Shown here: positions 47,083 to 58,917 of the stretch, one piece after another
Layout: each line of letters starts with the position of its first letter
Numbering within the stretch: position 1 is the first letter of the stretch
Assembly (NCBI GenBank): GCA_023053575.1
Contig: JAKZAP010000001.1
Span: forward strand, 28,476,533-28,540,532
DNA: 64,000 nucleotides
DNA from: Branchinecta lynchi
Lineage: Eukaryota; Arthropoda; Branchiopoda; Anostraca; Branchinectidae
Direction of reading: 5' to 3'
Notes under the pieces: generated by a model
What the model was told of the DNA's origin: nothing
What the model saw: only the letters and a program-made list of their open reading frames with translations
Databases searched by the model: none
Position numbers and translations under genes: made by a program

Positions 47083-47471
47083 TAGTTGCGTTTTTGATCC
47101 GAATTATCCGTTCTGAATTCTCGATTATCGCACATTTGTACGTTTTGGCTCCTCTGACATCTAAATTCTCGCTTTTGACAAAACACACTAATTTTGCAGC
47201 TCGTCCGCAACCTGGTATACGTGTTTATGCATATTGAACACCCACACTCTGTTGACCAATCAGGGAGGAGAACGCAGAGAGGGGAATCGAGAATTCGCCA
47301 TAGGAGCAACTTCTTGATTCTGCAGAATGGAGAATCGTTGTGTCAGAATCGTTCTCGATTTTGACAAAAACGCAAGAAAGGAGAATTCACTTCATCTGAA
47401 TAGTCGAAAAACGCGGAATCGGAGAATTCGGAAGAGAACCGCGAGGACAATTCGGATCAAACACGCAACTA
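47083..47471. mobile_element. Foldback/MITE-like element
   Basis: TAGTTGCGTTTTTGATCCGA and the right end TCGGATCAAACACGCAACTA, with inner GAATTCTC-rich arms. Confidence 0.65.
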
Positions 47472-47778
47472 ACGTTTGTTTGCTATTATATTCTTCAACG
47501 TTCCTTGGATATCCATTTATCACATTTTCCTCTACCATTCATTCTCACGATTCTTTCAACTGCATTGCCTTCTGGATAGTAGAATCTGGGTCCAACGTCC
47601 CGTACAAACAAAAAAATTAGCAAAGCCTTGAACGGAGTATCACTGAAAGGATCTTGGGCATCTGGATTCCTGCCTTTAATGGTTTGAATGCGGAAATTTA
47701 ATTTCTTTGATAGGGACAGAACTGGAAGGAGTTCGTACTTCAGAGCATGGGCTCCAGATATTTGTCTGTACACACAAC

Positions 47779-48296
47779 GAACGTGTCCGAAAGCTCCGAA
47801 ACAAACGAAAATGCTGAATTAATTCAGCATTTTATGCAGCATTTCGCTTTCGGACTTAAATTTTCGCTCAACTAATGCAGCATTAATTCAGCATAAAATT
47901 CATCGAAAAATTCAGCAAGAATGCTAAATTTTATGCTGAATTTTCAAGAAGAAACTGGGGAGTACGGCGATTCTCTCAGTGTTTTCGGCGGCAAACATAA
48001 CAAATTCAAAAAGACAACTGAAAATTCGGCAAACATTCCAAATTCTAAGACAACTCGCGAGCATGGCCAACGAAGAAAGGAGGGATAAGAAAATAAGAAG
48101 GTTGGATATCAGTAGCTGATGCATTTTGTCAGCTTTATACAGATAATCCGTTTTTCTTCTTCTTCTTCCTGACTTAAATTTTGGTATTCTAGAAGTGTCA
48201 GAGAAGAAAAAAAAGTAACAGCTTTCGGACAAAAAAGAAAAGAAAATGCAGCATTAATGCAGCATTCACAGCACCAAAAAGCTTTCGGACACGTTC
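47779..48296. mobile_element. Foldback/MITE-like element with TIR GAACGTGTCCGAAAGCT
   Basis: Left GAACGTGTCCGAAAGCT, right AGCTTTCGGACACGTTC, a perfect 17-bp inverted pair. Many GCAGCATTAATTCAGCAT words lie inside both ends. Confidence 0.8.
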
Positions 48297-48619
48297 AACA
48301 TCAAATAGTAAACAAAAGTTTTCAGCTTAATGACAAGCAGAGCAAAATCGCCAAGACTGAAGAAAAGTGACGCACACTCGATAGCAGCGACACAAGCACT
48401 ACTAGCAATAGAGAAAGTCCCTACTGAAACTCAATCAGTCGTGCACCAGCGCTATAACTTCATATTCTGAACACAGCAAAAAAAAAAATATACATCCTCT
48501 CCTGTTTCCACAGTGTGTGCAGACCACATCTTTGCTTGTGAAGCATGGAAAGCATAGGTCTTGGCGCTACTCCCTAGTGTTATTTTGCTCTGATGACAAG
48601 ACAACTGTCAGCTTCACAA

Positions 48620-49864
48620 GGGATTGACTAAAAACGGGAACAGAACAGAAAGGCACGGTGCAGAAGGGACAAAAATAATCGGATTCGTCCGTTTGCATCT
48701 TACAGACTCAGTTAAAATGTTTTTGGTTGATAAATTCGGGAAGAATGAAATCTGTTTTGAATCGGTTTAATCCAACATCCATGGATGCGAGACTTGAGTA
48801 TATTTTTTCCTTTTTATTTTTATTTGTTGAAATTTAGTGATTGTGAATTTTGTGAATTGTGAATCAGTGAATTTTGAGGATGGAGCGGTAAGTAAAAAAC
48901 AAAAAAAAAAATCCTTCAGTTGGTCTTTTTGTTTTGTTTTGACACTGAGGAGGTTCGTTTATTGTTTTTTTTATTTTTGGTAGCAGCTCTATGCCCAGGG
49001 CTGTAGGGGTCGACGTGTATTGTTTAAAGGACACCTGAACGATGAAACCATACTTGAACACGCCATGGAGAATGCATTTACAGACAAGGCCACGGAGAGC
49101 ATTCTTCTCCTGAGCGTGAAGTTTTCAAAATAGGGATGTTCGTTTCCGGCGGTTCGCACATGCGGACTCTTAAGACAAAAAGCGCAATTCATTCAAATCT
49201 TGTACAGCGCTGGCCGGAACGTATTGGAAGTTCTTCTAGATATACATTTGAGCTTAACCGGTTAAAAAATATTATAGAAGAAGGGTTGATTGGAGACATT
49301 TGTTCATTTCTAGGATTGTTCGGTACTGAAATAAGGACAGATGCAAAATCATAGCTTGGAAACATTATTTCGTATTTGGATTGGGTTTTCTGCAGGCAGT
49401 GTTAGCGTCAGTCGTACAGATAGGGATGATACTTGGTACTCTTCATTCAGGTGTCCTTTAATTTTCAACTGAAAAGAAACGAAGCACCGGCGTTTCTTCG
49501 TTTTAGTAGCCTCTTAGGCAAGAGTCAAGGATCATTCCAATGCACGTTCCCTTTCCCAGTTCGGCTAACGGAAGGAATAACTGCTAGAGCAACGAGTGTG
49601 AAAGTACAGCAACCTCGTCAATTGCAGACGCTTGGGTCGACAAAAAAATGAATACAACTACGTGAAACGTAAGCGGGAAGGGTCTGTAACTCATTCCCGG
49701 GTAGACAACTAAAAGAAGGAATGAAGATGGATCGTTCCTCTTGTCAATAGTGTTTCCCTTTTTAGAATTTCGTTCCTGTTTTAGTAAGCGTTCATATACT
49801 CATTACTTGCTTAATTACTGCCTGCATCATGCTCTTCCGTCCGTTCCTGTTCCGACTCAATCCC
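48620..49864. mobile_element. C-family element (1.2 kb)
   Basis: Ends GGGATTGACTAAAAACGGG and CGTTCCTGTTCCGACTCAAT then CCC. The 9-bp flanks GCTTCACAA and GCTTAATGA agree at only six positions. Confidence 0.6.
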
Positions 49865-50893
49865 GCTTAATGAAGCACCGAGTCCCATGGGTTGAATGCA
49901 CTTAACGTAAACTGGCCAGACATGCCCTTCTTACTCAAGACTTGCCTGAGATCCCTGAAGTTCAAGTCGTTAGAACTAAAATAAAATTTCCTTTAACCAA
50001 AGTCCTTTTTTAATTCTTCTCTCTTTTGGCCCACTTTAAAGAAACTTCTTCGCCCAAGACTCTCTTCCACTTCGAATATGGTCTAAGAGACAGCGGCGCC
50101 GAAACCTCGCATGTCTACTTTTGGACTACTTGGCAATCCAGAACCCTTTGAATTGCATGTCAATCGAAAACCCATTGAACTGATTGGCAATCAAAAAGCC
50201 CTTTGAACTTGTTTGGCTATTGTGCCAACCTCATTTCTCTTGACCCAGACCCTCATTCCTAAGTTCCGATAGCCCGAGATTATTTAACACCCCTCTTACT
50301 GAACTCTTCCAAGAATCTTTCCTTTTATCTATCTTTCCGCTTTCACAAGTTGGCACACTTGAAAACCGCTGTCAGTATCTTCTATATTCATCAATTTCTT
50401 ACTCTTCAGCGAATAAACACCAAGGTTTATTTATAAGACCCGAACCCCTGACGAAACCCAAATCCTGCAAGGGGAGATAGTCCTCATCAAATTCTAAGAA
50501 TTTGCACAACTTTAGCACGGTCCACTTTGATCAAAGTTAACAGTTCTGTATTTAAAATTCCTCCTTTACTTGCCAATTTGATAAAAAAATAAAAAAAAAC
50601 ATAAATTCAATAATTGACATAGCCAACAAACTGGACAAGACGAAAAACCCAGCAGTTGCAATGATCTGTCTCTATCCATTTGTTTGAAGTGTAATTATTT
50701 TTTTTTATCATCCATTGTTGTTCCTCATCTTATATCTGTTTTTATCCTTTTGTTTTTAATCCACTTTTCTACTTTATATTAAGTGGGCAACGAAATCATT
50801 ACATCCATCCATTCTTTATACCGACTATATTTAATGTTATTTTTTAACTGTACGAGAGGAATTCCATCTCCTCTTTCGCATGACGTTACGAAC
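49865..50893. other. Intron sequence, no gene seen
   Basis: Pyrimidine-rich and low in complexity in places; no recognised coding or repeat family. Confidence 0.5.
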
Positions 50894-53244
50894 AGTGTTG
50901 CCACTTATACCGCATTTCGCGGTATAATACCGCGATCCCGAGACAAAACCCGCATACAATTTTGATCAATACCGTAATTTTACCACGAATTGGCAAGAAG
51001 GGAAGTCCAGCCTTGGCGAATCCGACGCTATAAGAATAATCGGTTTTAAGATGGGGAAGATAACAGATAAGAGATAACAGATAACAGACTGTTTAGATTA
51101 TAGATAACAGATCGTATTTCACCGCCAGGATACGGCATTCCGCGTTTTGCATTACTTTTATAACCGTGCAAAATATCCCAACAGTAGAACAAAAATATTC
51201 AGCAAGAAATAATAATCGCATCAAAGGATTTGATTTTTTTTTTTTTTACGTTAAACGAAAGCTGAAACAATTGGCTCTTGGCCGATACTAAGTTCTTGAT
51301 TTATTATTCACTCCTTGACCGTTTTACGGGCGAAAAACAAGCCAAGGTGTTCAAAAAATTGGATAAGTGATTAAGGAAGCACAACTCTTCAGGTTCAGGT
51401 TATTTAATTTAAAAAAATACTTCACAACAATATATGTCATCACTGGGGGCGGGCAGGCATATAACTAGTTTTCTAAACCGTATTGCTATAAATGTTGAGG
51501 TTGAAGAGCTAATTTTGAAGAAAGCTTAGACAAAAAAACAAGAGTTGTAAGCTCATATGGCACTTGCAAGCATATATAGTAAGAAATACCCCCACAAGAA
51601 AAAATTAAGGGGGCTGAAAATTAAACCTATGTTTTTTTAAATATGAAAATACGAGACAGAAAGCAAAGGAAACAAGAAAGGTAACAAAAACCGGCAAGGC
51701 TGGGTCAGATGGAACATGGAAGTATTCGGTTAAGATGCGCCAAACTTGCAAGGCTAGGTCAGGGGATGAAAGTGATGGTCAAAAGTTTTTTTTTCATTTT
51801 TCGGTTAAGATACGCACTTTAAGGGTGCTAAAAATTAATTTCTAAGCAAAACCTTTGAGGCAAAAAGGTTCATGTACTCATGGCGATCTTGAAAAAGTAA
51901 ATTTTGCTTAAAAGTATTTTTTTGTATAGTACGGTTAAGATGAGTTCTTTAAGGAATGTTCGGATCGAAGAAGTTTCTAACCCAATAATGTCAAGTTTAT
52001 AATGCTCCAGCAGAGTTTTATCGTCCTAGCACATATGGGTGTACCTCAACTCACGATCACCGGAATTCCGGACACCCCCCCTACAGCCCCACCCCACCCT
52101 CGGTACCCGAATCTGGTCCGATTATGTCACTAATGCACCTAGGATCCCACCAAATTTCATCCTGATCACTCCACTCTATGCGTACCACAAGATTTCCGGT
52201 TCTCCCCTCCCCCCCCCCCAGTTCATCGGATCCGGTCCGCACTTGAAATGGAACATCTGAGACATTTTTTCTTTCAAGATATCAAGTTTCATTAAGATCC
52301 GATAACCCGTTCGAAAGTTATGCATGCTTTTCCGGATTCCACCGTCTCCCTCTCCCCCCCACAACGGTCGCATCGGGCGAGGGACTGTTTCCAAGCTAAT
52401 CTGGTCGGGTCTCTGACACGCCTGCCAAGTTTTATCGTCCTAGCCATCCTGGAAGTACATCAACTACGGATCGCCGGAATTCCAGAACCCCCCTCCAACT
52501 CCCCCCACAGTGTCCGAATCCGGTCCAGTTCTGTCAATTATTCATCTAGAGCTTGTGCTTGTTCTTCCCACCAAGTTTCATCCCGATCGCTCCACTTCAA
52601 GAGTTTCACATGATTTCCGGCTCCCCCTCCGACTCCCCCTCAGATTCATCGGATCCGGTCCGGACTTGAGATGAGACATCTGAGACACGAAGTCTTCCCA
52701 GGTATCAAGTTTCATTAAGATTCGATTACCCATTTGAAAGTTATGCATGCCTCTATTTTCTAGACTCCGCAACCTCCCCCTCCCCCACGATGGTCGGATC
52801 GGACAAATGACTATTTCCAAGTTAGTTTGGTCGGGTCGCTAATATGCCTGCCAAGTTTCATCGTCCTAGCGTATCTGGAAGTACCCTAACTCGCAAACAC
52901 CGGACTAATCAACCGACAGACAGACCGACGGAAAAGTGATCGGTATATGGCACTTGGCCGGAAGGCAAGTGCCATAAAAAACCGAGCTCCACAAACACGT
53001 TAGATATCACGTGTTTCCCCGCCTTTATTGCAAATTTTACAGCATTTCGCTTGAAGGAAACCACGTTTGCGGCTTCAGAAATGTCAAATTCATTAAAAGT
53101 GGCACATACCCCTAAATACAAACGTACGTGTCATTGCGGCATACCGCAAATTTTACCGCATTTTAGTTCTAGGCTACCGCGGAAATACCACGTTTTCATG
53201 AGGCCGGCAAGCGATACGGTGTCTGTCAAGTGGCAAACATTGTT
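50894..53244. mobile_element. Candidate hAT-like element split by a B element
   Basis: The left end CAGTGTTGCCACTTATACCG and right end CAAGTGGCAAACATTG are inverted-similar. Both flanking interiors have TACCGCA/GCGGTA words. Flanks GTTACGAA and TTACAAGA are a weak duplication. Confidence 0.35.
51540..52979 (-). repeat. B-family element
   Basis: Reverse-orientation copy from AAGAGTTGTAAGCTCATATG to the GGCACTTGGCC-GGAAGGCAAGTGCC hairpin. Confidence 0.85.
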
Positions 53245-54059
53245 ACAAGAGGAGTTGTGATTTCTTGCCGGAAACGGTTCTCTGCATGATTGTTCCGATA
53301 ATTTGAATTTTTCATATTTCTATCTTTTCTTTTCTTTGAAGAACGGAAGATGTTGGAGTACCGGCAATAGTGTTAGTGATTTAATAGTGAGAAACTATTT
53401 TAAGAAACATATGCTATGATTGTTGGCTACTCAGACTCACGACTTTTTACTTGGTATCTCCTTACTCTTCGCCATCTTTGTCCAAAGTTCGACTAAGCTT
53501 TTTGAAAGTACCTGACCCATTCTTTTTTTTTCACATTTACACCGTAGAGACAAAACAAATGATGTTGTCAAATAAGGTGAGTTGAACAAATACTCACTGC
53601 AGCTTCTTTTAAGTCGCTTTCTACAATATCTTCTGAAGCATGATATTTTCTTGTTCCAAGGTCTTATAAATTTAACAGGGATCTTCCCTCACAAAAATTC
53701 TGGGAACAAAACTAATAAATTTAATTCCTTGAAGCCTTTGTTTCCACGTAAAAGCAGTCGAGCAAAAAGTTGCAACTGTTGTTTTGATCCTGAGAGCTAC
53801 CCAAAGCGCCTTACAAAATATCGTTTCTTGCTACGGTCTGTCTCATTTGGTTATACCCTCCACGAAGCTGATAACGCTAGCTTAACCTATATTTTAGTTC
53901 CGACAGGAGGCAAATTTCGCGCCACCATTGTTTGCGGTTTCGATCTGAAACAAGAACGGCAAGCTCGTATGGCAATCGGGTTGCGGAGCGTTGGAATTTG
54001 TGTCCAGGAGGTTTGTTAAGACTTGGGAACCAAGTAAGTTCCGAAATGTTTTGTTCTTT
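53245..54059. other. Unrecognised 145-codon ORF region
   Basis: An ORF at 53582-54019 (plus) contains KSCNCCFDPESYPKRL and LVPTGGKFRATIVCGF. I cannot assign it and see no splice or promoter support. It may be part of the J repeat family. Confidence 0.25.
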
Positions 54060-54511
54060 CTTCACTTCATTCAATCCTTTTTCTTTAAAGGACCCCTCGC
54101 ACTATTTACCCTTAAACATAAAATATTTGAATACTTTAAAACTATGCTGTGCTTTCAACAAATAACCCACAGGTTTTCGCTGTTTTAAGCCTTTTCCGAA
54201 ACCCGTTGACTTGTAGCGAAAACATTTAAACAATTTACACAACCGGTTTTCTGATGGAAAAACTTCTCGCACCGTCAACAGCGTGATACACATTCAAAGG
54301 TAGCAAAACACGGCAAGTGAGAAAATCAGCGTGGTTAACTTCTCGCACCGTCAACAGCGTGATACACATTCAAAGGTAGCAAAACACGGCAAGTGAGAAA
54401 ATCAGCGTGGTTTTGTCAGAGGGGTTAGAATATACAGTACGAAATTGGGGTCTCCGGGCTTAGAAATGTATTGACTGATTATGGAAGTAGGTTGCATTAG
54501 TATTACAGGTA
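54060..54511 (-). repeat. J repeat, uninterrupted copy (empty-site paralogue)
   Basis: On the minus strand it aligns with 39365-39530 and then 44734-44955, with nothing between. At the junction it reads GTTGACGGTGCGAGAAG, against GTGGACGAT and GACGATTGTCTGCGAGAAG at the filled site. It also carries its own 76-bp tandem duplication and abuts a D-family MITE at 54512. Confidence 0.75.
54261..54412. repeat. Exact 76-bp tandem duplication
   Basis: Units 54261-54336 and 54337-54412, each starting AACTTCTCGCACCGTCAACA and ending GCGTGGTT, look identical base for base. A recent duplication within the J repeat. Confidence 0.9.
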
Positions 54512-54750
54512 CACTGTCAGAAATTTCATAACAGATAGCGTATAACACTCTCAAGAATAACACCTATTCACTTAGAAATACAGTGTTATAATCGATTAAG
54601 TTTACACTATTTCGTGCCTAGGTCTCCAACAACACCTTCAATTGATAAAAATACTAACGGGAACGAAAGAAACATAACAGATAACATCCCAAAGTGTTAT
54701 CTGTTGAAACCGCGCATCCTTCTGTTGTCATTATGTAACTACTGACAGTG
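54512..54750. mobile_element. D-family MITE
   Basis: CACTGTCAGAAATTTCATAA and TTATGTAACTACTGACAGTG, flanked by TA on both sides. Inserted at the edge of the J repeat. Confidence 0.8.
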
Positions 54751-55083
54751 TAGTACCTGATTTTTACTTGAATCGAGAGATATTAGTACGCATCAGATCG
54801 TGTTAAAACTTAGGTTAATTCATGATTTGACAACTGTCTTTTATCGGCCATGGAGGCTTCCATCTAACAATCAGACTTCTCATTCTGACAAAATATGATT
54901 AAAGACCTCTGAACGACTAGAAATAACATGCCTCTCGAAACATGCGACTGAGAATGCAATTCCTTAAGTTTCAAACGCTCGAGAACCCAGAACAGCCGAC
55001 GCCTTAGTAACTAGACTTATTTACTTTTCCTGAGCGTACCCTTTTAGCTTTTCTCGGTGAGCGACCAGTTGTGCTGAATACAT

Positions 55084-55200
55084 AGTCGGACGCTCTCGAG
55101 CGCCCGTTTTAGCTAAATTTGTGTGGTCAGGCGCTCTGCGAGCGCCCGTTTTAGCTAAAATGTTGTGGTCGGGTGCTCTGTGAGCGCCCGTTTTAGCTTT
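55084..55200 (+). repeat. Three ~42-bp units with hairpins
   Basis: GGCGCTCTGCGAGCGCCCGT followed by TTTAGCTAAA in each unit. The GCGCTCTGCGAGCGC part is self-complementary. Confidence 0.85.
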
Positions 55201-55309
55201 TTTCTTTCTTTGAGGGGAGGTGGTACCACCCCCATAGCGATGCCCCTGAGCTCAAGTACTATAAAAAAAACAATGACTATGTAAAATAAATTTATCCTCA
55301 AACTATCCT

Positions 55310-56402
55310 CAAGCTTTTATTTTATTTTATTTATTTATTTAACTTCGACTACGGCTCTAGAGCCATTACACATACAACACATAAAAACAACAACAAAATA
55401 CATTTAAGATTGCGAGCCTTCTACGCAACAAGTGTAAAGTTCGTGGTTCCAGACTAACCACACAGGCAACGTCAGTCTCATATGGGGACTCGAAAGAACC
55501 GCGAGCATGGGGTTTCGAGAGCGAAGAATTCGGGTCTGGAGAGAAAAGATAGCCCGACGCCGAAGTTCCCCGAAAGAAGGAACGCCCTCACCCACAAACA
55601 TGCCAGACGCACTACAGTTCCATGCAAGTCCGTGGAGCCACCGGAAAGAGTTGTTATATAAAACCCGAAATGTATCTAGACAGTTAACTCTCGTGTTACA
55701 CACCAGTGACAAACAGTACAGCGGAGTACAGTAAGCTTTGAAAAGAAAGGTCTTAACAGAAGCCTCGCATCTACCAAACCTCCGAATTAATATATTGGCC
55801 CTCACAGACAGTGATCTGGAGAGCGCAGCAACGTGAGGCTCATCAGACATAGAAGGAATAAAAGTAAAGCCCAAATACTTGAAAGTTTGCACAAAAACTA
55901 GTACCTCACCAGACAAAATAACATCGGGGATGTAACGTAGTTGAAGACTTTTCGGGATAAACGCCATACAAACCGTCTTTTTCGTGTTGAAAAGAATATC
56001 ATTTGCTTTCGCAAATTCATCACACACTTGAAGAAGCTTATTGAGCGCGAATACTGTGGGGGCTAGTATGGCTAGGTCATCAGCATAGCTTAAGTTGTTG
56101 AAACACACTCCTTGTACGAAACAACCCACTCCAAGGCTAGCCAACCGCTCATTTAACTCATCAACATATAAATTATACAATAATGGAGAAAGAACCCCAC
56201 CTTGCCTAACACCATTAAGGACAGGAAAAGGATGGCTAAGAACACCGCTCCATCTAACTTGAAACCTTTGGGTATCAAACCATGCACCAAGGGTGCCAAT
56301 AAAACGTGAGTCAATACCCCGCGAGACCATCTTTTTCAGAAGCTTCTCATGGTTAACCCTGTCAAAAGCAGCCTTAGCATCCAGAAAGCAAACAAACACA
56401 GC
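55310..56402 (-). mobile_element. Truncated LINE insertion with A/T-rich tail
   Basis: The element includes the RT ORF and a short 3' UTR with GGCTCTAGAGCC, ending in a (TTTA)/(TTTTA) tail near 55316-55340 (AAATA-type on the coding strand). AGCTTTTATTTT next to the tail and AGCTTTTGTTTT just beyond the 5' truncation point near 56402 are a possible 12-bp target duplication with one mismatch. Confidence 0.7.
55404..56399 (-). CDS. LINE reverse transcriptase (5'-truncated, ORF otherwise intact)
   Basis: A 331-residue ORF for the C-terminal part of a non-LTR retrotransposon polyprotein, which copies its own RNA by target-primed reverse transcription. Catalytic motif A is FLDAKAAFDRV at residues ~5-15, motif B NGVRQGGVLSPLLYN at ~62-76, motif C YADD at 105-108 and motif E FKYLGFTF at 173-180. 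The C-terminal thumb and linker run to a natural stop. The ORF opens inside motif A: the endonuclease and RT fingers are missing, typical of 5' truncation during insertion. The wording resembles CR1/L2-type elements of the jockey superfamily, by recognition only. No internal stops, so the insertion is probably young. It lies in the 22-kb intron, same strand as the gene. Confidence 0.9.
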   Translation of the reverse strand: MFVCFLDAKAAFDRVNHEKLLKKMVSRGIDSRFIGTLGAWFDTQRFQVRWSGVLSHPFPVLNGVRQGGVLSPLLYNLYVDELNERLASLGVGCFVQGVCFNNLSYADDLAILAPTVFALNKLLQVCDEFAKANDILFNTKKTVCMAFIPKSLQLRYIPDVILSGEVLVFVQTFKYLGFTFIPSMSDEPHVAALSRSLSVRANILIRRFGRCEASVKTFLFKAYCTPLYCLSLVCNTRVNCLDTFRVLYNNSFRWLHGLAWNCSASGMFVGEGVPSFGELRRRAIFSLQTRILRSRNPMLAVLSSPHMRLTLPVWLVWNHELYTCCVEGSQS

Positions 56403-56984
56403 TTTTGTTTTGCCAAATCAAATTTCCTATTTTTTGTATTACTTATATATTGTCTGTTCGTCCCTCCCTTCCCGTCGTTTGTCTGACCACAGCAGAGTTT
56501 CTGAGGATTTGCCGCTGGAGTACAAACTGTGTCTGCTGTGACTTCTGCTTTAAACGAACTCTAAAAAGAACGTCTAAATGTTTAGAGGCCAAGAGTAGTT
56601 CTGAACGAAAGAAATCAATGAGACATTTCCTATCTACTTGAAAGAAAATACGAAGAAAGAATCCGACTCACTTCGGGACAAAAGAAATGTTGGATGAAAA
56701 GGAATTAACAAGAAAAATCCAATTCTCAAATACAAACCCCGCGATAACTAACTCTCACCACAGTTGCTAGAACCCGCGTCACACTAGCATCGAGTTATGG
56801 ACCACGAGTCAATCGAGAGAATAATTTTGCAGCTGACAGAAGTTCAAGTTTTAAATGTCGTCTCGCGATTCCAATATTTGAAAGACGGGCACCTACAATA
56901 AATTCATATTCAAACTTGCGCACCTTCCACAAACATCCTGCCCCTGCCTTACATTATTTGTGTTTTATAGGATTTTTTGAAAGT

Positions 56985-57312
56985 TGCGTTTTGCCATGGT
57001 ATCTGATAACACGGGAACTGAATCGGAATTCTGTCGTTACCATGGTATCTACGGTTGATTTGCAAAAACGACAATTGTCGAGTTTGCATTTTTAAAGACT
57101 CCAAAAAGGAATACTTACATCCACTTACAGCAAACTTCTTGTGCTGTTAATATTGAAAGTCAGATGACTTTTGCAGATACCAAGGTTAATTACTAGGGTC
57201 GGGACCGTGTTACCTGTTATCAGATAGGCTACGTGACTGGGCAGGCACTCAGCAACTTTAAAAACGACTTTTAACCGTGGTACCAGATACTATGGGATCT
57301 GCAAAAAACGCA
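56985..57312. repeat. Foldback-like I-family element
   Basis: GCGTTTTGCCATGGTATCTG at the left, and a right end whose reverse complement begins GCGTTTTTTGCAGATCCC. Confidence 0.55.
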
Positions 57313-57610
57313 TCTATTTTTAGCATTTTTTTTTTGTATTATTCTAGAACCCGCTTATTAAAGACCGTAGAAATGTTTAAGTATTGTGTTAGTTATAGTC
57401 TTTTCGTCTGTGTCTCTTATCTCTTTATTCTGGAAGGCTCCGCCGTAACTATAAGAAGTGGATCAGAAATAAGTAAAACAGACGTATCACGGCTTGCACC
57501 TTGCTATTGCGGGATTTTAACTGGAGCGTGAATGATATGGAGGTTAACAGGCAATGTCTGCTTCCTCAGCAGTAGAGACTGTATAACTATCGAACCATGG
57601 AACTACGTAC

Positions 57611-57728
57611 TTGGTTCTTCAAGTCCACCGTAGAAATGCTGTAGCATGTCATAGGCTGCATTATAGCCACAGTTGACGATGTACTCATCACCCAGGGAGT
57701 CACAGGGGCCGCCGTAAAAGTTCGTTGG
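57611..57728 (-). CDS. PHA/PHB depolymerase-like gene, second visible exon
   Basis: Acceptor tttcatttctag is followed by 39 codons plus one base, then donor GTACGTAG. The peptide starts PTNFYGGPCDSLGDEYIVN and continues NCGYNAAYDMLQHFYGGLEEP. In type-2 PHA depolymerases this position reads like P-Y-NCGYD-A-LL-YG-L, with a conserved Cys before and another in NCGY. The PT at the start completes the HGF|PT catalytic-His motif across a 4.7-kb intron. The leftover base A combines with AT of the next exon to make Asn, so phase is kept. A tandem repeat of ~138-bp units (57735-58085) begins just upstream of the acceptor. No internal stop or frameshift is seen, so the gene appears intact here. Confidence 0.87.
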
Positions 57729-57734
57729 CTAGAA

Positions 57735-58085
57735 ATGAAATAGGCTAGAAAAGGTCGGAGGACTATATAAGCTTTTTATCGAAATTCGTTCAGCGAATTG
57801 CTTAATAATAGGCTACTTCCGCTCGCACTTTCTTTGCAAAACTGCGGGAAAAAACAGGCTCTGTGGGCTTCAAATGAAATGAGTTAGAAAGGTCGGGCGA
57901 AGTACTTTACAAGCATTTATCGAAGTTCGTTCAGCGAATTGCTTAATAATAGGCTACTTCCGCGCGAACTTTCTTTGCAAAACTGCGGAAAAACAGGCTT
58001 TGTGGGCTGAAAATAAAATGGGTAAGAAAGGTCGGGCGAAGGACTTTACAAGGATTTTATTGAAGTTCATTAAGGGGATTGCATT
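57735..58085. repeat. ~138-bp tandem units beside an exon
   Basis: About 2.5 units sharing GTTCAGCGAATTGCTTAATA, ATAGGCTACTTCCG and TTTCTTTGCAAAACTGCGG. The first unit starts within 10 bp of the acceptor of the 57611-57728 exon. Confidence 0.85.
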
Positions 58086-58917
58086 TTATGCTCCGCAGGT
58101 ACTAAAAGCGTTTTTCTGCAGCATATTTGTGTTTATCACGGAAGCAGAAGTGTGTGCCATACAAACGACTCAAAAGTTGAAACTCGCGGAAACGCCGTTG
58201 TATCCATTTTTTGTATTTCAAAAGGCCTGGATATAAAAATTAAATCCGGATAAAATTTCTCAAGATCGCGTTGCCATTCTATACCAGAAGGATTCCCAAG
58301 TTTATGTCGATCTGCTTCATACAGAGGCTAACTTTATTCTAGTCAAATTCGAGCCACGAAACCACCTCGTTTTTTTTTTTTTTTTTTTACCGAATTTTGT
58401 GTCGCGGAGAGACTTCTGGGCCACTCAAATGATCGCAGAGACACTTTTTTAGGGCGACAGCCTATTTGTGGGATCGCGGAATATGCCTTAAATGTCTACT
58501 CTTCGCAAGGCAGCTCCAGGAGTCTTACTTTCTAAGAAAATTACCGGATAACGCTTTAAGAATTACTCATAGCTTGTTGTGTGTTTTATTAAGTCCTTAT
58601 CTAGACCGGACTAGACTAATCCGAGTTAAATATCCAGCTTATACTTCATAAAAACCTGGTACACGGTCAAGGCAAGACAAAACTTTAGCCATGAAATATT
58701 CCCACCCTCCTAAATAGCAATTTAACCAATTTCGAGCAATAAGGACATTAAATATGAAATAAAGGTTTTAAAATATTTGTACGGATGAAGTATTTGCGAG
58801 CTGATATCCGAAACTCATAAACATTAAATTACTAAAATTCACTGACGATTGTTACGAGGGGTCTTCATACGTTTACCATTAGTAAATCTGAAGTTCTCAT
58901 CTATCTACATTGTCAGA

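Noticed and set aside
55084..55200. CRISPR-type repeat suggested by GTTTTAGCTA
   Set aside because: Only three near-identical units in direct tandem with no spacers. The word match is chance.
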